A DNA stretch of 64,000 nucleotides from Coenobita brevimanus. Its lineage: Eukaryota; Arthropoda; Malacostraca; Decapoda; Coenobitidae. Location: positions 18,885,835 to 18,949,834 of the forward strand of contig CM064655.1 in the NCBI GenBank assembly GCA_032717465.1. The letters run 5' to 3'. The notes under the pieces were generated by a model. That model was not told where the DNA came from. It searched no databases and was given only the letters and a program-made list of their open reading frames with translations. How positions within the stretch are numbered: the first letter of the stretch is position 1; each line of letters opens with the position of its first letter. The position numbers were made by a program, and so were the translations under genes. Below, in pieces: positions 13,429 to 24,350 of the stretch.

Positions 13429-14121
13429 TTAACCCGCCCCATCCCGACGTTTTTGGACCTTTTTTTTTTTTTTTTTTGCTCAAACATCTGCTTTTGGTGA
13501 GAAACATCGAAAATTCATAGAGAAATCGCTCACCTGAGGTTTAAAATACTCGATTTAGGTACGAGTACTTCCTTACCTGACTGGGTTTTCTAACAGGCTG
13601 GCACCAAAGAAAACGAGTTCTATGGGAGGGTAACTATTTTATCCACTCATAAACAGTATTTATTTATTTACTTGGTACGAATTTATATGTAGTACAAGAG
13701 TATATTGGTCTTCAAACAGTAATATAGGCATTATAAGCATTGTTTCACTCACTAACTCATCACCATTCATGACCTTTTTTTTCCCACATTACCTGATCAT
13801 CATTTCTGACTGTTTCTTCCTCTAATGCTATGTAAACTTTGTCCTCCACATTGTCATCGATTGGGGAATCACTCTGGCCCTGAATGTCTTTCTTGGCCAG
13901 GTCACTGGTAACAGGTGAATTGCCGAGACAATGGCGTGCAGGGGGGGGGGGAGAGGTTATGTGGTGTAAGGCATTGTTCCTGCTTGGCTTCTTGTAGAGG
14001 AATAGAGGAAGGTGTCCCGTGTATACGTGCCAAAAATCACTCGCGAAAATTGAAAATTGTGCAAATTAGGGACCTTGCAATGTTGCCGCGTTAATTCACG
14101 TCGCCGGGACGGGCGGGTTAA
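13429..14121 (+). mobile_element. TTAA-flanked short DNA element (piggyBac-like MITE)
   Basis: Flanked by TTAA at 13429-13432 and 14118-14121, with inverted ends CCCGCCCCATCCCG and CGGGACGGGCGGG. A TTAA target and termini starting CCC are hallmarks of piggyBac-type transposons. The ~690-bp interior shows no transposase. A poly-T run follows the left end, and a G-run lies near 13941. Assignment to piggyBac rests only on the ends and the target. Confidence 0.7.
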
Positions 14122-14322
14122 GTAAAGCATATATTTACCGAAATGGCAAAAAAAGAATGGCGTGAATGAAAGCACCATCATACCGATTTGGAAGGGCCAG
14201 GAGAAGATAAAGATCGTGCGTAGGAAGTGATGCAAACCTGGCAGCTGTTAAAGTTTATGTTGTACTGAAGCTGACTGAGAAGCTTAGGCCTATAGGGCAT
14301 TATGTGGAGCGTCAGAGAAATT

Positions 14323-15173
14323 CTCACTCTTACTCCTTACCTCTTTACCCTTCGTAAATTACCCCCAGTTATGTGCATCATCAGATAAAACAGTGAAAGA
14401 GATCTAATTATTGTAATCAAAAACATCATTGGAAGTCGGATCTGTGTACCCTTGTGTTGATACGTAGCTTCACGGCACTCTTTCCCCCACCCCCCACCCA
14501 TAATGTCGTCAGAGTCCCACCTTCTCGTATCATGTGGCCTTCAGGAGAGAAGTTAGGCCGTATGGTTAGACTAATATTTATGGGTCTGGCAGTTTTAGGG
14601 GACGAAATAGAACGAAAATGTTTGCAAACCAAAAGAAATTACAGTACTCTTTCATCCATGTGTTCTCGTGAGTTATTGTTCCGTTTCATATTCTTCGTTC
14701 GTTATCGCTTTTCCCAACACATTTCGGACTGACTGGGCAGTTTAGCCATATGCTTAGTCTGTCCATAATGTGTAGAGAAGTGCGATATCAAACTAAGAAT
14801 GTGAAACCAAACACTAAGTCACAAGAACACAAGGATGAAAGTAATTTTTTCTGGTTAGTACAAATTTTTCGTTTTATTTCGTCCCCTAAGTCAGACCCAT
14901 AAATTTTCATCTAACCATACGGCCTAAGGTCTTTCCTGAAGGCCACATGACACAAGGCAAAACTTTGACAACACTGGGGGTGAGGGGCGGGAGGAAAATA
15001 CTGGGAAACTACTTACCAACAAATCCTACTTCTGTTTTTGTTAATGAAATTTTTAATACCATTGATGTTTTTTATTAGAACAGTAACATCTCTTTCAATG
15101 TGTTATATGATGGTTGGTGCAAGTGGGGGTAATTTAGGAGGGGTTAGGTTGTAAGAAGGGGTAAAAATGAGTG
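14323..15173. repeat. Large inverted repeat built from the ~200-bp repeat family
   Basis: The left arm (~14323-14709) and right arm (~14781-15173) are reverse complements with mismatches. Matched landmarks are 'AAATTACCCCCA', 'CATGTGGCCTTCAGGA', 'TAGGCCGTATGGTTAGA' and 'TTTATGGGTCTG', each with its inverse. The central ~70 bases are the loop. The inner arms repeat the unit of the tandem array at 12326. No gene. The 200 bp before it (14122-14322) also hold nothing recognised. Confidence 0.8.
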
Positions 15174-15550
15174 TGATGGACAGTTGCCAGAACACATTGT
15201 ACCATTATACATGTAAACATATTGTCTGAGTGACGCGGATTTGAGTACCACGGTCCTTGTCAAGTCCATATTGCCCGCGGTACTTGAGGTTTGAGTGTAA
15301 TAGGACGCCATATCAATGACACGAATCTTCCACCGCAGCACAGGTCTATATTTAACTGTGCAGTGTACTAATACTACAGTAATTAGTTGTCTGTTTTATT
15401 TTTTTATGTGTGTACAATAGTATAGTACTGTATATGTGTATTGCATACTTCTAAATAGGAAGGGTAAAGTTTTAGTGAGGGGTCCAATGGGGTCCTGGAA
15501 CGCATCCCCCCCTTTATATGTATATTTCAACGGGGAAAATCGTTCCGATA
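15174..15550. other. Unassigned interval, no gene seen
   Basis: No coding match or clear repeat boundary. 'GGGGTCCTGGAACGCATCCC' at 15490 looks like the end of a degraded transposon but has no partner here. Confidence 0.6.
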
Positions 15551-17249
15551 TACGAAATTTAGTGGAGAAGGGAGAAAAAGTGAGCAGATGGAGAGAACAC
15601 TTTAAGGAATTGTTGAACGTGGAGGATGGAAGTAATGCGAGTATAAGTGGCTGGGGAATGGCTGGGAGAAGGAGGGAGGTGAGAAGACAGGAAGAAATCA
15701 GTAGGATAGAAGTTGTGGAAGCAATGAAGAAAGTTAAATCAGGGAAAGCCCCAGGAATTGATGGAGTGTGTGGTGAAATGCTGAAGCATGGGGGAGAGAT
15801 AGTAGTAGAATGGATGTGGAAGATGTGCAGATTGGCCTGGGAGGAAGGTAGAGTCCCGGAGGATTGGAAGTCAGGTATAATTATTCCCTTGTACAAATGA
15901 AAAGGGGAAAAAGAAGTGTGTGGTAATCATAGGGGCATTTGTCTTCTTAGTATAATAGGAAAAGTGTATGGTAGGATACTTATTGACAGAGTTAGAGAAA
16001 GAACAGAGGAATTAGTTGGAGAAGAACAGGAGGCTTTAGGAAGGGAAAAGGTTGTGTAGATCAGATATTCATTCTCAGATCTTTAGTGGAAAAGTTTCTA
16101 GAGAAGGGAAAGAAGTTGTATGCGGCTTTCATGGATTTGGAGAAAGCATATGACAGGGTGGATAGACTAGGATTGTGGAAAGTGTTAAGAATATATGGAG
16201 TAGATGGGAAGTTGTTGAATGCTGTGAAGAGTATGTACGATGGTGCGAAGGCTGCAGTGCGTGTGGATGGTGAACTAAGTGAATTTTTCTCTTTGAAAGT
16301 TGGGTTGAAACAGGGATGTGTCATGTCTCCATGGTTGTTCAATCTGTACATGGATGGGGTAATAAAAGAGGTACAAGGTAGGGTAGTGGATGTTGGAGTG
16401 GCCCTGGTGAGAGAGGATAGTGTTTGGAAACTCCCTGTGCTGTTGTTTGCAGATGATACTGTGTTGTTGAGTGAAGACGAAGGGGAGCTGCAAGGCTTGG
16501 TGGATGAGTTTGGGAGAGTGTGTAAGAAACGGAATCTAAAGGTGAATGTAGGGAAGAGTAAAGTGATGGTCTTTGAGAGAGGTGAAGTCAGTGAATGTAC
16601 AGCGAGGTTGGATGGTGAGGAATTGGAAAATGTGAGTACGTTTAAGTACTTGGGTAGTGTGATGAGTAAGGATGGAGGTTTGGAGGGTGAATTGCTTGAA
16701 AGGGTACAGCAGGGAAGAAAGGTTGCTGGTTCTTTGAAAGCAGTGATAAGAAACAGGGAAGTGAGCATGGAAGTGAAAAAGTTACAACATGACAGTATTG
16801 TGATACCAACTCTAATGTACGGAAGTGAAGCTTGGACGTTGTTGGAAGGACACAAGTCAAGAGTGAGAGCAGTGGAAATGAGTTATTTAAGAGGAGCCTG
16901 TGGAGTCACATGGAGAGACAGGCTGACGAATGAGGATATAAAGGAGCGTTGTGGTGTTGATGTGGATGTGATAGGAAGCGTTATGAGGAACATACTGAGG
17001 TGGTTTGGCCATGTGGAGAGGATGGAGGGTGAAAGACTGACGAAGAGAGTGTATGTGAGTGAGGTGGAGGGGGAAAGAGGGAGGTGGAGGCCGAGGATGA
17101 GATGGAGGGATGGGGTGGAGAGGTATATGAGAGAGAGGGGTGTGAGTTGGGAGCAGGGCAGTGAAATGGCGGGGGACAGGGCGACTTGGAGGCGATTTGT
17201 TTGTGGCCACCCCAAACGGGACTGAGGCGTCTGGCAATAGATAGATAGA
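15551..17249 (+). mobile_element. RTE-like LINE, 5'-truncated, nearly complete RT (family A)
   Basis: Encodes the polymerase from just before the first RT motifs to the end. The first frame (to 15898) has 'KVKSGKAPGIDGVCGEMLKH' and stops at a TGA. A short stretch with a one-base loss near 16030 follows. The frame 16086-17225 (379 codons) then carries 'AFMDLEKAYDRVDR', 'GLKQGCVMSPWLFNLYMDGV' and catalytic 'LLFADDTVLL', plus the typical 'LRWFGHVERMEGERLTKRVY' C-terminal region. The 3' end is 'GGCGTCTGGCAATAGATAG' with (TAGA)n. The endonuclease half is missing. Reverse transcriptases of this type copy their own RNA at a nick in target DNA. The clade is inferred from the C-terminal motif and microsatellite tail. 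Confidence 0.88.
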
Positions 17250-17309
17250 TAGATATATATATACTGTATATATATACAGTATATATGTATATATCTAAAT
17301 ATATATATA

Positions 17310-17344
<35 letters not shown>

Positions 17345-17357
17345 TATAATTATATAC

Positions 17358-17390
<33 letters not shown>
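17250..17390. repeat. AT-rich microsatellite
   Basis: Alternating AT with 'ATATACTGTATATATACAGT' interruptions. It supplies the TA into which the Tc1-like copy inserted. Confidence 0.92.
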
Positions 17391-17393
<3 letters not shown>

Positions 17394-18785
17394 TGCTCGT
17401 CAGAAGTATAGAGCGCCCTGCGTCCCTCCTGAGAAACAAACCTTTCAACATTGAAAAAACATGTAAATAATGCATTTTATTTACCTTTACTGCTTCGTAG
17501 GGTAGCCTTTACGTTTCTTCACGGACCTGAGACGTCTTGGAAGTGAAAGGGCGAGGCTCCTGAGGTGCTGGAGGGGTATTTTGTCCCAGGAGTCACGAAT
17601 GGCGGCTTCCAACTTAGGCAGAGAGCTCACGTCTTTCCCTTGGAGACTCTTCTTTACGAGGTACCAGAGGTTTTCAATGGGGTTGAGGTCTGGGCTATTT
17701 CCTGGCCAGTCTGTCATGAATGATACCTCGCAGTCCACGAAGCCAATTGGTGACCGATTTGGCCTTGTGAGCAGGTGCACCGTCCTGCTGAAACACTCGT
17801 GCACCTGTTAGCTCGAAGGAGTCTGGTAAATGATCACACAGAAGCTCCAGGTAAACATCCTGATTCACTCTGATGTTCTTGGGAAGTACAACAAGCTTCC
17901 CCAAACCCTTCCCTGAGAAACAACCCCATACCATGAGTGAATCAGGATGTTTAACTGTGCTTTCTACATACCGTGGGTCAAGTGGGTCACTACCTTTGCG
18001 TCGATACACACGTGCTCCTCTGTTACAGGTAACACTAAACGTTGCCTCATCAGACCACAACACTGACAACCATTGCTCCTCACCCCAGGTTAGATATTTA
18101 TTAGCAAAGGCAAGCCTACGAATTCTCTGGCTCTTGGTGAGAAGAGGCTTTTCACAGGCCTGTGACTTGTGTAACCAAGCTCATGCACCCTACGAGACAC
18201 TGTTCTCACTGACACCTCACCAAACACTTCCGGGTTGCTCTCCTTAATTTTCCTTGCACTCACACGAGGATTAAACTCCACTGCACGTTTTAAAACATTA
18301 ACAGACCTTGGGGAAGTTTTCCTAGGCCTACCAGACCGCGGTTTCTTTGTGGGAACTGCACCACTGTTTTCCTCCCGAAACCGCGCACACCAACGACGCA
18401 CTGTCGATCGTGCCACACCAACCAATTCACTAATTTCCTTTGTCTGGTGGCCTGCCTCCTTTAGAGCAATGATCTGGGATATGATTTCACTCGATAGTTC
18501 ACGGGTAGGTGCCATAAAAAAGTTGTGAAGGCCAGAACACTGCGGGACACTCGGTAAAAAATGGCGCAATTTGAGAGGGACGCTCGACGGAGTTCCTTTC
18601 TCTCAGGCAGCCCGTGGGCGACTGAGGCGGGAACCAACCAGCGCGTTGGAAGGCCTCAGGCTACCGTGACGTCATGCTCGGAGCTCAAACTTGTGGCTCA
18701 ATTCTTACCCCCCAAAATGGGTGATTCTTTTTGGGCCATAAGTATTGCGCGCCTGGCGGATAACGCTGAATACTTCTGACGTGTA

Positions 18786-18788
<3 letters not shown>
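17391..18788 (-). mobile_element. Tc1-like DD35E transposon, copy 1
   Basis: Termini are 'CAGTGCTCGTCAGAAGTAT' (left) and the inverse of 'CAGTACACGTCAGAAGTATT' (right), with TA on both outer sides. At 1398 bp it is exactly as long as copy 2 and nearly identical to it, but reversed. The transposase frame has two one-base indels. Confidence 0.93.
17487..18515 (-). pseudogene. Tc1-like transposase with two single-base frameshifts
   Basis: Same protein as the intact gene at 19740-20768, from the MAPTRELSSEIISQ start to the 'KKRKGYPTKQ' end. Two lesions break it. One A is missing in the A-run after 'HRPVK', near 18145, so the frame leaves the true sequence. One extra G after 'VTNWLR', near 17737, shifts it again. 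Between the lesions the catalytic 'WSDEATF' and 'QQDGAPAHKAK' segments are intact, and 'PDLNPIENLW' follows in the last frame. No other disabling change is visible, so inactivation looks recent. The protein would bind the 'GTGCTCGTCAGAAG' ends and cut at TA. Confidence 0.9.
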
Positions 18789-18834
<46 letters not shown>

Positions 18835-18859
18835 TGCTGTATGTATATACTGTATATGG

Positions 18860-19445
18860 TTTGGTGTTGGTTTCAGAAAATGAAAGGGAGGTGGAGAAAA
18901 GATTTAGGAAGTGGAGAGATTGTATGGAGCATAGAGGCTTAAGAGTAAATGCGATAATACAAAAGTGATGTTATCTAGAGCTGGGAGCTGTACTGTCAGT
19001 GAAGAGGGAGAGTGGCCATGTGCGATTTGTCATAAGGACGTGGACAGTAATTCCATCTTCAGCTGTGTTTGTGATAAATAGGTGTGTAAGTGATGTAATG
19101 GTATTAGAGGTAGACTGTGAGATAATGATGATTTTATGTGTGTGGTGTGTCGGGGGAGAGCAGGTGGAGATTGCCAGGCGTGAATGGATTGAACTTGATG
19201 GTGAGTCTTTTGAGTGTGTGGAAGAGTTTTATTATTTGGGAGACATGTTTTGTGCTGGAGGTGGTGCAGGAGCTAGCACTGTGGCTAGTGTGAGGAGTGG
19301 TTGGAAGAAGTTCATGGAGCTGTTGCCTCTCGTGACATTGAGAGGACCCTCCCTCCGTGCTAAGGGATTTTTGTGTGCAGCATGTGTTAGGAGTGTAATG
19401 CTGTATGGTTGTGAGCCTGGACAGTAAAGGAAGAGGATATTCGCA
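18860..19445 (+). mobile_element. LINE C fragment with decayed zinc-finger insert
   Basis: Matches the middle of the LINE at 25744-28640 on the opposite strand. It begins after the RT catalytic box ('GLVLVSENEREVEKRFRKWR'), then has a finger remnant ('CAICHKDVDSNSIF', later 'FMCVVC') with stops, and then an open frame with 'FYYLGDMFCAGGGAGASTV' and 'LRAKGFLCAACVRSVMLYG'. It is cut by the Tc1 insertion at 19465. An AT microsatellite (18789-18835) precedes it. Confidence 0.82.
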
Positions 19446-19466
19446 GGCTCAAACATACTTTCTCTA

Positions 19467-20864
19467 CAGTGCTCGTCAGAAGTATTCAGCGTTGTCCGCC
19501 AGGCGCGCAATACTTATGGCCCAAAAAGAATCACTCATTCTGGGGGGTAAGAATTGAGCCACAAGTTTGAGCTCCGAGCATGACGTCACGGTAGCCTGGG
19601 GCCTTCCGACGCGCTGGTTGGTTCCCGCCTCAGTTGCCCACGGGCTGCCTGAGAGAGAGGAACTCCGCCGAGTGTCCCTCTCAAATTGCGCCATTTTTTA
19701 CCGAGTGTCCCGCAGTGTTCTGGCCTTCACAACTTTGTTATGGCACCTACCCGTGAACTATCGAGTGAAATCATATCCCAGATCATTGCTCTAAAGGAGG
19801 CAGGCCACCAGACAAAGGAAATTAGTGAATTGGTTGGTGTGGCACGATCGACAGTGCGTCGTTGGTGTGCGCGGTTTCGGGAGGAAAACAGTGGTGCAGT
19901 TCCCACAAAGAAACCGCGGTCTGGTAGGCCTAGGAAAACTTCCCCAAGGTCTGTTAATGTTTTAAAACGTGCAGTGGAGTTTAATCCTCGTGTGAGTGCA
20001 AGGAAAATTAAGGAGAGCAACCCGGAAGTGTTTGGTGAGGTGTCAGTGAGAACAGTGTCTCGTAGGGTGCATGAGCTTGGTTACACAAGTCACAGGCCTG
20101 TGAAAAAGCCTCTTCTCACCAAGAGCCAGAGAATTCGTAGGCTTGCCTTTGCTAATAAATATCTAACCTGGGGTGAGGAGCAATGGTTGTCAGTGTTGTG
20201 GTCTGATGAGGCAACGTTTAGTGTTACCTGTAACAGAGGAGCACGTGTGTATCGACGCAAAGGTAGTGACCCACTTGACCCACGGTATGTAGAAAGCACA
20301 GTTAAACATCCTGATTCACTCATGGTATGGGGTTGTTTCTCAGGGAAGGGTTTGGGGAAGCTTGTTGTACTTCCCAAGAACATCAGAGTGAATCAGGATG
20401 TTTACCTGGAGCTTCTGTGTGATCATTTACCAGACTCCTTCGAGCTAACAGGTGCACGAGTGTTTCAGCAGGACGGTGCACCTGCTCACAAGGCCAAATC
20501 GGTCACCAATTGGCTTCGTGACTGCGAGGTATCATTCATGACAGACTGGCCAGGAAATAGCCCAGACCTCAACCCCATTGAAAACCTCTGGTACCTCGTA
20601 AAGAAGAGTCTCCAAGGGAAAGACGTGAGCTCTCTGCCTAAGTTGGAAGCCGCCATTCGTGACTCCTGGGACAAAATACCCCTCCAGCACCTCAGGAGCC
20701 TCGCCCTTTCACTTCCAAGACGTCTCAGGTCCGTGAAGAAACGTAAAGGCTACCCTACGAAGCAGTAAAGGTAAATAAAATGCATTATTTACATGTTTTT
20801 TCAATGTTGAAAGGTTTGTTTCTCAGGAGGGACGCAGGGCGCTCTATACTTCTGACGAGCACTG
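19467..20864 (+). mobile_element. Tc1-like DD35E transposon, copy 2, structurally intact
   Basis: The terminal inverted repeat 'CAGTGCTCGTCAGAAGTAT' is identical at both ends, followed by a few mismatches. TA flanks it at 19465-19466 and 20865-20866. At 1398 bp it has one uninterrupted transposase gene. The left flank is a LINE C fragment and the right flank starts LINE B. With complete ends and an open frame, this is the best candidate for a competent transposon in the window. Confidence 0.95.
19740..20768 (+). CDS. Tc1/mariner-superfamily transposase, 342 aa, apparently intact
   Basis: Catalyses cut-and-paste transposition at TA sites in the nucleus. The start MAPTRELSSEIISQ was preferred over an in-frame ATG 18 codons upstream because it begins the conserved helix-turn-helix. 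Residues 1-60 form the first HTH ('IIALKEAGHQTKEISELVGV'). A basic GRPRKTSP (AT-hook/GRPR) motif lies at about 62-70, and a second HTH to about 115 ('NPRVSARKIKESNPEVFGEV'). The DDE domain shows 'LWSDEATFSV', 'VFQQDGAPAHKAKSV' and 'NSPDLNPIENLWYL'. Counting residues between the second D and the E gives 35, so DD35E instead of the DD34E of classic Tc1. Length is normal for the family. No intron, promoter or poly(A) signal was established. Confidence 0.93.
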   Translation: MAPTRELSSEIISQIIALKEAGHQTKEISELVGVARSTVRRWCARFREENSGAVPTKKPRSGRPRKTSPRSVNVLKRAVEFNPRVSARKIKESNPEVFGEVSVRTVSRRVHELGYTSHRPVKKPLLTKSQRIRRLAFANKYLTWGEEQWLSVLWSDEATFSVTCNRGARVYRRKGSDPLDPRYVESTVKHPDSLMVWGCFSGKGLGKLVVLPKNIRVNQDVYLELLCDHLPDSFELTGARVFQQDGAPAHKAKSVTNWLRDCEVSFMTDWPGNSPDLNPIENLWYLVKKSLQGKDVSSLPKLEAAIRDSWDKIPLQHLRSLALSLPRRLRSVKKRKGYPTKQ

Positions 20865-20866
20865 TA

Positions 20867-23641
20867 TACTCATTTCAAAGCCAAAGGTGGCTGTTGTATA
20901 TATCTGTGGAACAACCTGTCTTACTCTCGTGTTCCTGAACTTGATTCATCTGAATTCTTTACTTTCTGGCTGTGGCTGTCCTGTCATTCTCTGACTAAAT
21001 ATATCTGTGCTGTTTACTTATCGTAATTCTACTGACTATCAAAAATTCTTCGACTATCTTGCTTCTGTGATGGAACACATTCTCTCCATTTCTCCTTTCT
21101 CTGAAATCTCCATTCTAGGAAATTTCAATGTTCACCAACACCTTTGGCTCTCCTCTCCTTTCACTGCTTCACCTGGTGAACAAGCCTTCATCTTTTCTAT
21201 CCTTAATTACCTGGATCAGCTGGTACAGCACCCTACCTGTATCCCTGACTACCTTGGAGAGAGCTCCAGCATGCTTGACCTCTTCCTTACAACTAATCCT
21301 TCTGCTTACTCCATTAATCTTTTCTCTCCGTTGGGCTTCTCCGATCATAACCTTATCACCTTAACCTGTCCTATCGCTGCGGTGCTGCCTGTGGACCCTG
21401 CAAAGAAACGTTGTCTGTGACACTTTGGAGCTGCAGATTGGGAGGCCCTCAGGCAATACGTCTTTGATTTTCCCTGGAATGATTATTGCTTCCATGGACA
21501 GGAGCCATCTGAGTGTGCCTTGCTCATTATGGAGGTTAATTTCTTGGGCATGGAAGCATACATTCCTTTCTCATATCCTTTGACTAATTCAAGAAAGCCT
21601 TGGTTTAATCACACTTGTTTTAATGCTGTCCACAACAAGGGGAGGGCCTATAGAAGGTACTGGAGTTGACCCACCCCTGAATCACATCTTTTTTATGTTT
21701 CTGCCTGGAATTGTGCTAAATCTGTTCTTCGCTCTGCTAAAAATAATTTCATCCGTACTAAATGCTGTCAACTCTCCAACTCGAATTCTTCCCACTCCTT
21801 CTGGCATCTTGCCAAAAGCCTTTCTAACAACTTTACCTCATCATCTTTCCCTCCTCTTTTCTACTCTGATGGCTCTGTAGCTATTTCTTCTACTGATAAA
21901 GCAGATCTCTTCATTCAGACTTTCTCCTCCAGTTCCATATTAGATGATTCCGGTGCTGTTCCTCCATCACTTCCCCCCTCTGACATCCTCATGGCTGACA
22001 TTAAAAATTCTTCAGCTGATATATTTTTTGCCATCACTGGCCGCAATACTGACAAGGCATTTGGGCCTGATGGAGTCCCTCCTTGTTGTCCTCAAGAACT
22101 GTGCTTCTGTGCTTACACCCTGCCTAGGTAAACTCTTTTGTCTTTCCTCTTTCAACTTGTACCATTCCTTCTTGCTGGAAGTTTGCTCTCATTCAGCCAG
22201 TCCCAAAGAAGGGTGACCATTCCCAACCCTCTAACTCTTGTCCAGTTGCTTTAACATCATGTGTCTCAAAAGTTTTCATGTCATTTCTTAAGAGAAAAAT
22301 TTTAAAGCATCTTTCCTATCACAACCTTCTTTCTGATCGTCAGTATGGGTTCTGTCAGGGACACTCCACTGGCGGTCTTCTCACCTATCTTTCAGACTCC
22401 TAGTCATCCTTCTTTTGGGACTTTGGCAAAATCTTTGCCATTGCACTTAACATCTCAAAGGCTTTTGATCTAGTTTGGCATAAATCTTTAATTTCCAAAC
22501 TGCCCTCTTACGGTTTCTATCCTTCTATCTGTGCCTTCATCTATAGCTTCCTTTCTGGTTGTTCTGTAGCTGCTATTTTAGACGGCCATCGTTCTTCTCC
22601 TAGATCTGTCAACAGTGGTTTTCCTGAGGGCTCTGTCCTGTCACCAACTCTCTTTCCTTTATTCATCAGTGACCTAAGCTGCATATCTAACCCTATCCAC
22701 TCGTATGCTGATGATTCCACCTTTCACCTTTCCCTTCGGTTTCAGCAACGTCCATCTCAAAAGTTACTTCAACAAACAAGGGATGAAGCTACCTAATATC
22801 TGACTTGGCTTGAATCTCTGACTGGAGTAAAAATAATTTTATTGTTTGTAATGCATCAAAGACTCAATTTTTACACCCATCAACCCGTCAGAGTCTTCTA
22901 CAAGAGTACCCACTAATGTTTAATATGATCCAGGTTATTCGTGTATCGTCTTTGAACTTGCTTGGGGTTTAATTCACTCGGGACTTATCTTGGAAAGATC
23001 ATGTTGCATCTCTTGTAAAATCTGCTTCCAGGAGATTAGGTGTGCTAGGCTGACTCCGTACCTTCTTTACCCCTGCACAGTTGTTGACTTTATACACGGG
23101 TTTTATTCATCCCTGTTTAGAGTACAATTCTCATGTGTGGGGAGGCTCCCCACATACAGCTCTTCTCAATAGGATGGAGTCAAAGGCTTTTCGTTTCATC
23201 AGCTCTCCTCCTCTTACTGGCTCCCTTCAACCTCTGTCTCTTCGCCTCAATGTTGCCTCTTTATCTCTTTTCTGTTGCTGCTTCAATGGTCACTGCTTCT
23301 CTGAACTGTCTGCCTGCATCCTTCCACCTGTACAGCAGGAACATGGCACCCGTCTAACAAACTCTCTCCCTTTTCTGTTCAACTCTTTAATGCAAGAGTT
23401 AACCATTACTCCCAGTCTTTCATTTATGCAACAGGTCAGCTCTGGAACTGTCTCCCTCTGTCAGTATTTCCTACTACCTATGATCTCCAGTCTTTCAAAC
23501 GCAGTGTGTCCAGGTATCTCAAAATGAATGGATCTTAAATTTCTCTCTCTTTTGCATTGTTTTTGTTTTTTTTCTTGGGAGGAACTGTTTTGTGGGCTCA
23601 GCCTTTGGTTCCTTCTTCCTCGCATAAAAAAAGAAGATGAA
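20867..23641 (+). mobile_element. LINE B (APE endonuclease plus RT), decayed copy
   Basis: Non-LTR retrotransposon. 20900-21420 encodes an endonuclease domain ('ISILGNFNVHQHLWLSSP', 'SSMLDLFLTTNP', 'LGFSDHNLITL'). After a TGA at 21418 the frame continues as reverse transcriptase with many stops and shifts: 'ISKAFDLVWHKSLISK', 'VNSGFPEGSVLSPTLFPL' and catalytic 'SYADDSTFHLS'. It ends with 'VWGGSPHTALLNRMESKAFR' and a 3' end '...CTTCTTCCTCGCATAAAAAA'. Identical architecture is seen at 42138-43515. Clade uncertain (Jockey/CR1/I group). Confidence 0.85.
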
Positions 23642-24010
23642 AAAACGAAATAGCAAGGTTTAGGTGTATGTGCAGTGCGTCCTTGGATGGAAGGCATGGA
23701 GGGCTAGGTTCACGATGGAAGAGTTGAGGTAGGATGGGACTGGAATGTATTGGTGTTGTGGTGAGGACAGGTGGATTGGGATGGTTTGGGCATATGGAGA
23801 GGATGGAGGATGATAATTGGATGCAGAAAGTGAGAAGCGTTGATGTTGGGGGGTACGGTAGTGAGAGATAGACCAAAAAATACTTGGGAGGAGGTCATTA
23901 AATGTGACCTCAGGGTTGAGGGACTAAATAGGGAAGCTGCCAGAGATCGAGCAGCATGGAGAGCTTTTATTAAGTGACCAAGGCTGACGCATGCAATGCA
24001 AGCATGTTTT
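23642..24010 (+). mobile_element. LINE C, 3'-end fragment
   Basis: Encodes the tail of LINE C ('MGLECIGVVVRTGGLGWFGH', 'TWEEVIKCDLRVEGLNREAA', 'DRAAWRAFIK') and ends 'GCATGTTTTAGTCTTCAAAA', the same 3' end as the larger copy at 25744. It is 5' truncated and abuts the poly(A)-like end of LINE B. Confidence 0.82.
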
Positions 24011-24072
24011 AGTCTTCAAAAATGAAAACGATATATATATATATATGCAGTACAGTATAATTTGCATATACA

Positions 24073-24195
24073 TAGTAATCCCTCAAGTATCCAGTGTTAT
24101 AGAGCCAAAGGCATGTACAGATAGTGGATGTGTCTGGATAATGGACTTCTCCCTTGGCCCTTCTTCATACACATCCTAACTTTGAAAGCCATTGT
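24073..24195 (-). mobile_element. Tigger end fragment (subfamily 2)
   Basis: 'AGTAATCCCTCAAGTATCCA' followed by 'TATAGAGCCAAAGGCATGTA' matches the 3' terminus of the Tigger derivatives. No second end was found. Confidence 0.7.
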
Positions 24196-24270
24196 AAGAG
24201 GCCACTAGAGTACATCATACGACAATTATTCCTGGTGATTTACACTACTCCATCTTGTCAATCACACCTA

Positions 24271-24337
24271 TAAACCACAGCCAGGCAGTTACCATGGTCA
24301 AGCAGACCATCAACCACAGACAGGCAGTTACCACTGT
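24271..24337 (+). repeat. Short direct repeat around 'CAGGCAGTTACCA'
   Basis: Two ~33-bp units, 'ACCACAGCCAGGCAGTTACC' and 'ACCACAGACAGGCAGTTACC', lie in tandem just before LINE D. The rest of 24196-24350 has nothing recognised. Confidence 0.7.
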
Positions 24338-24350
24338 AGGGTCATACCCT

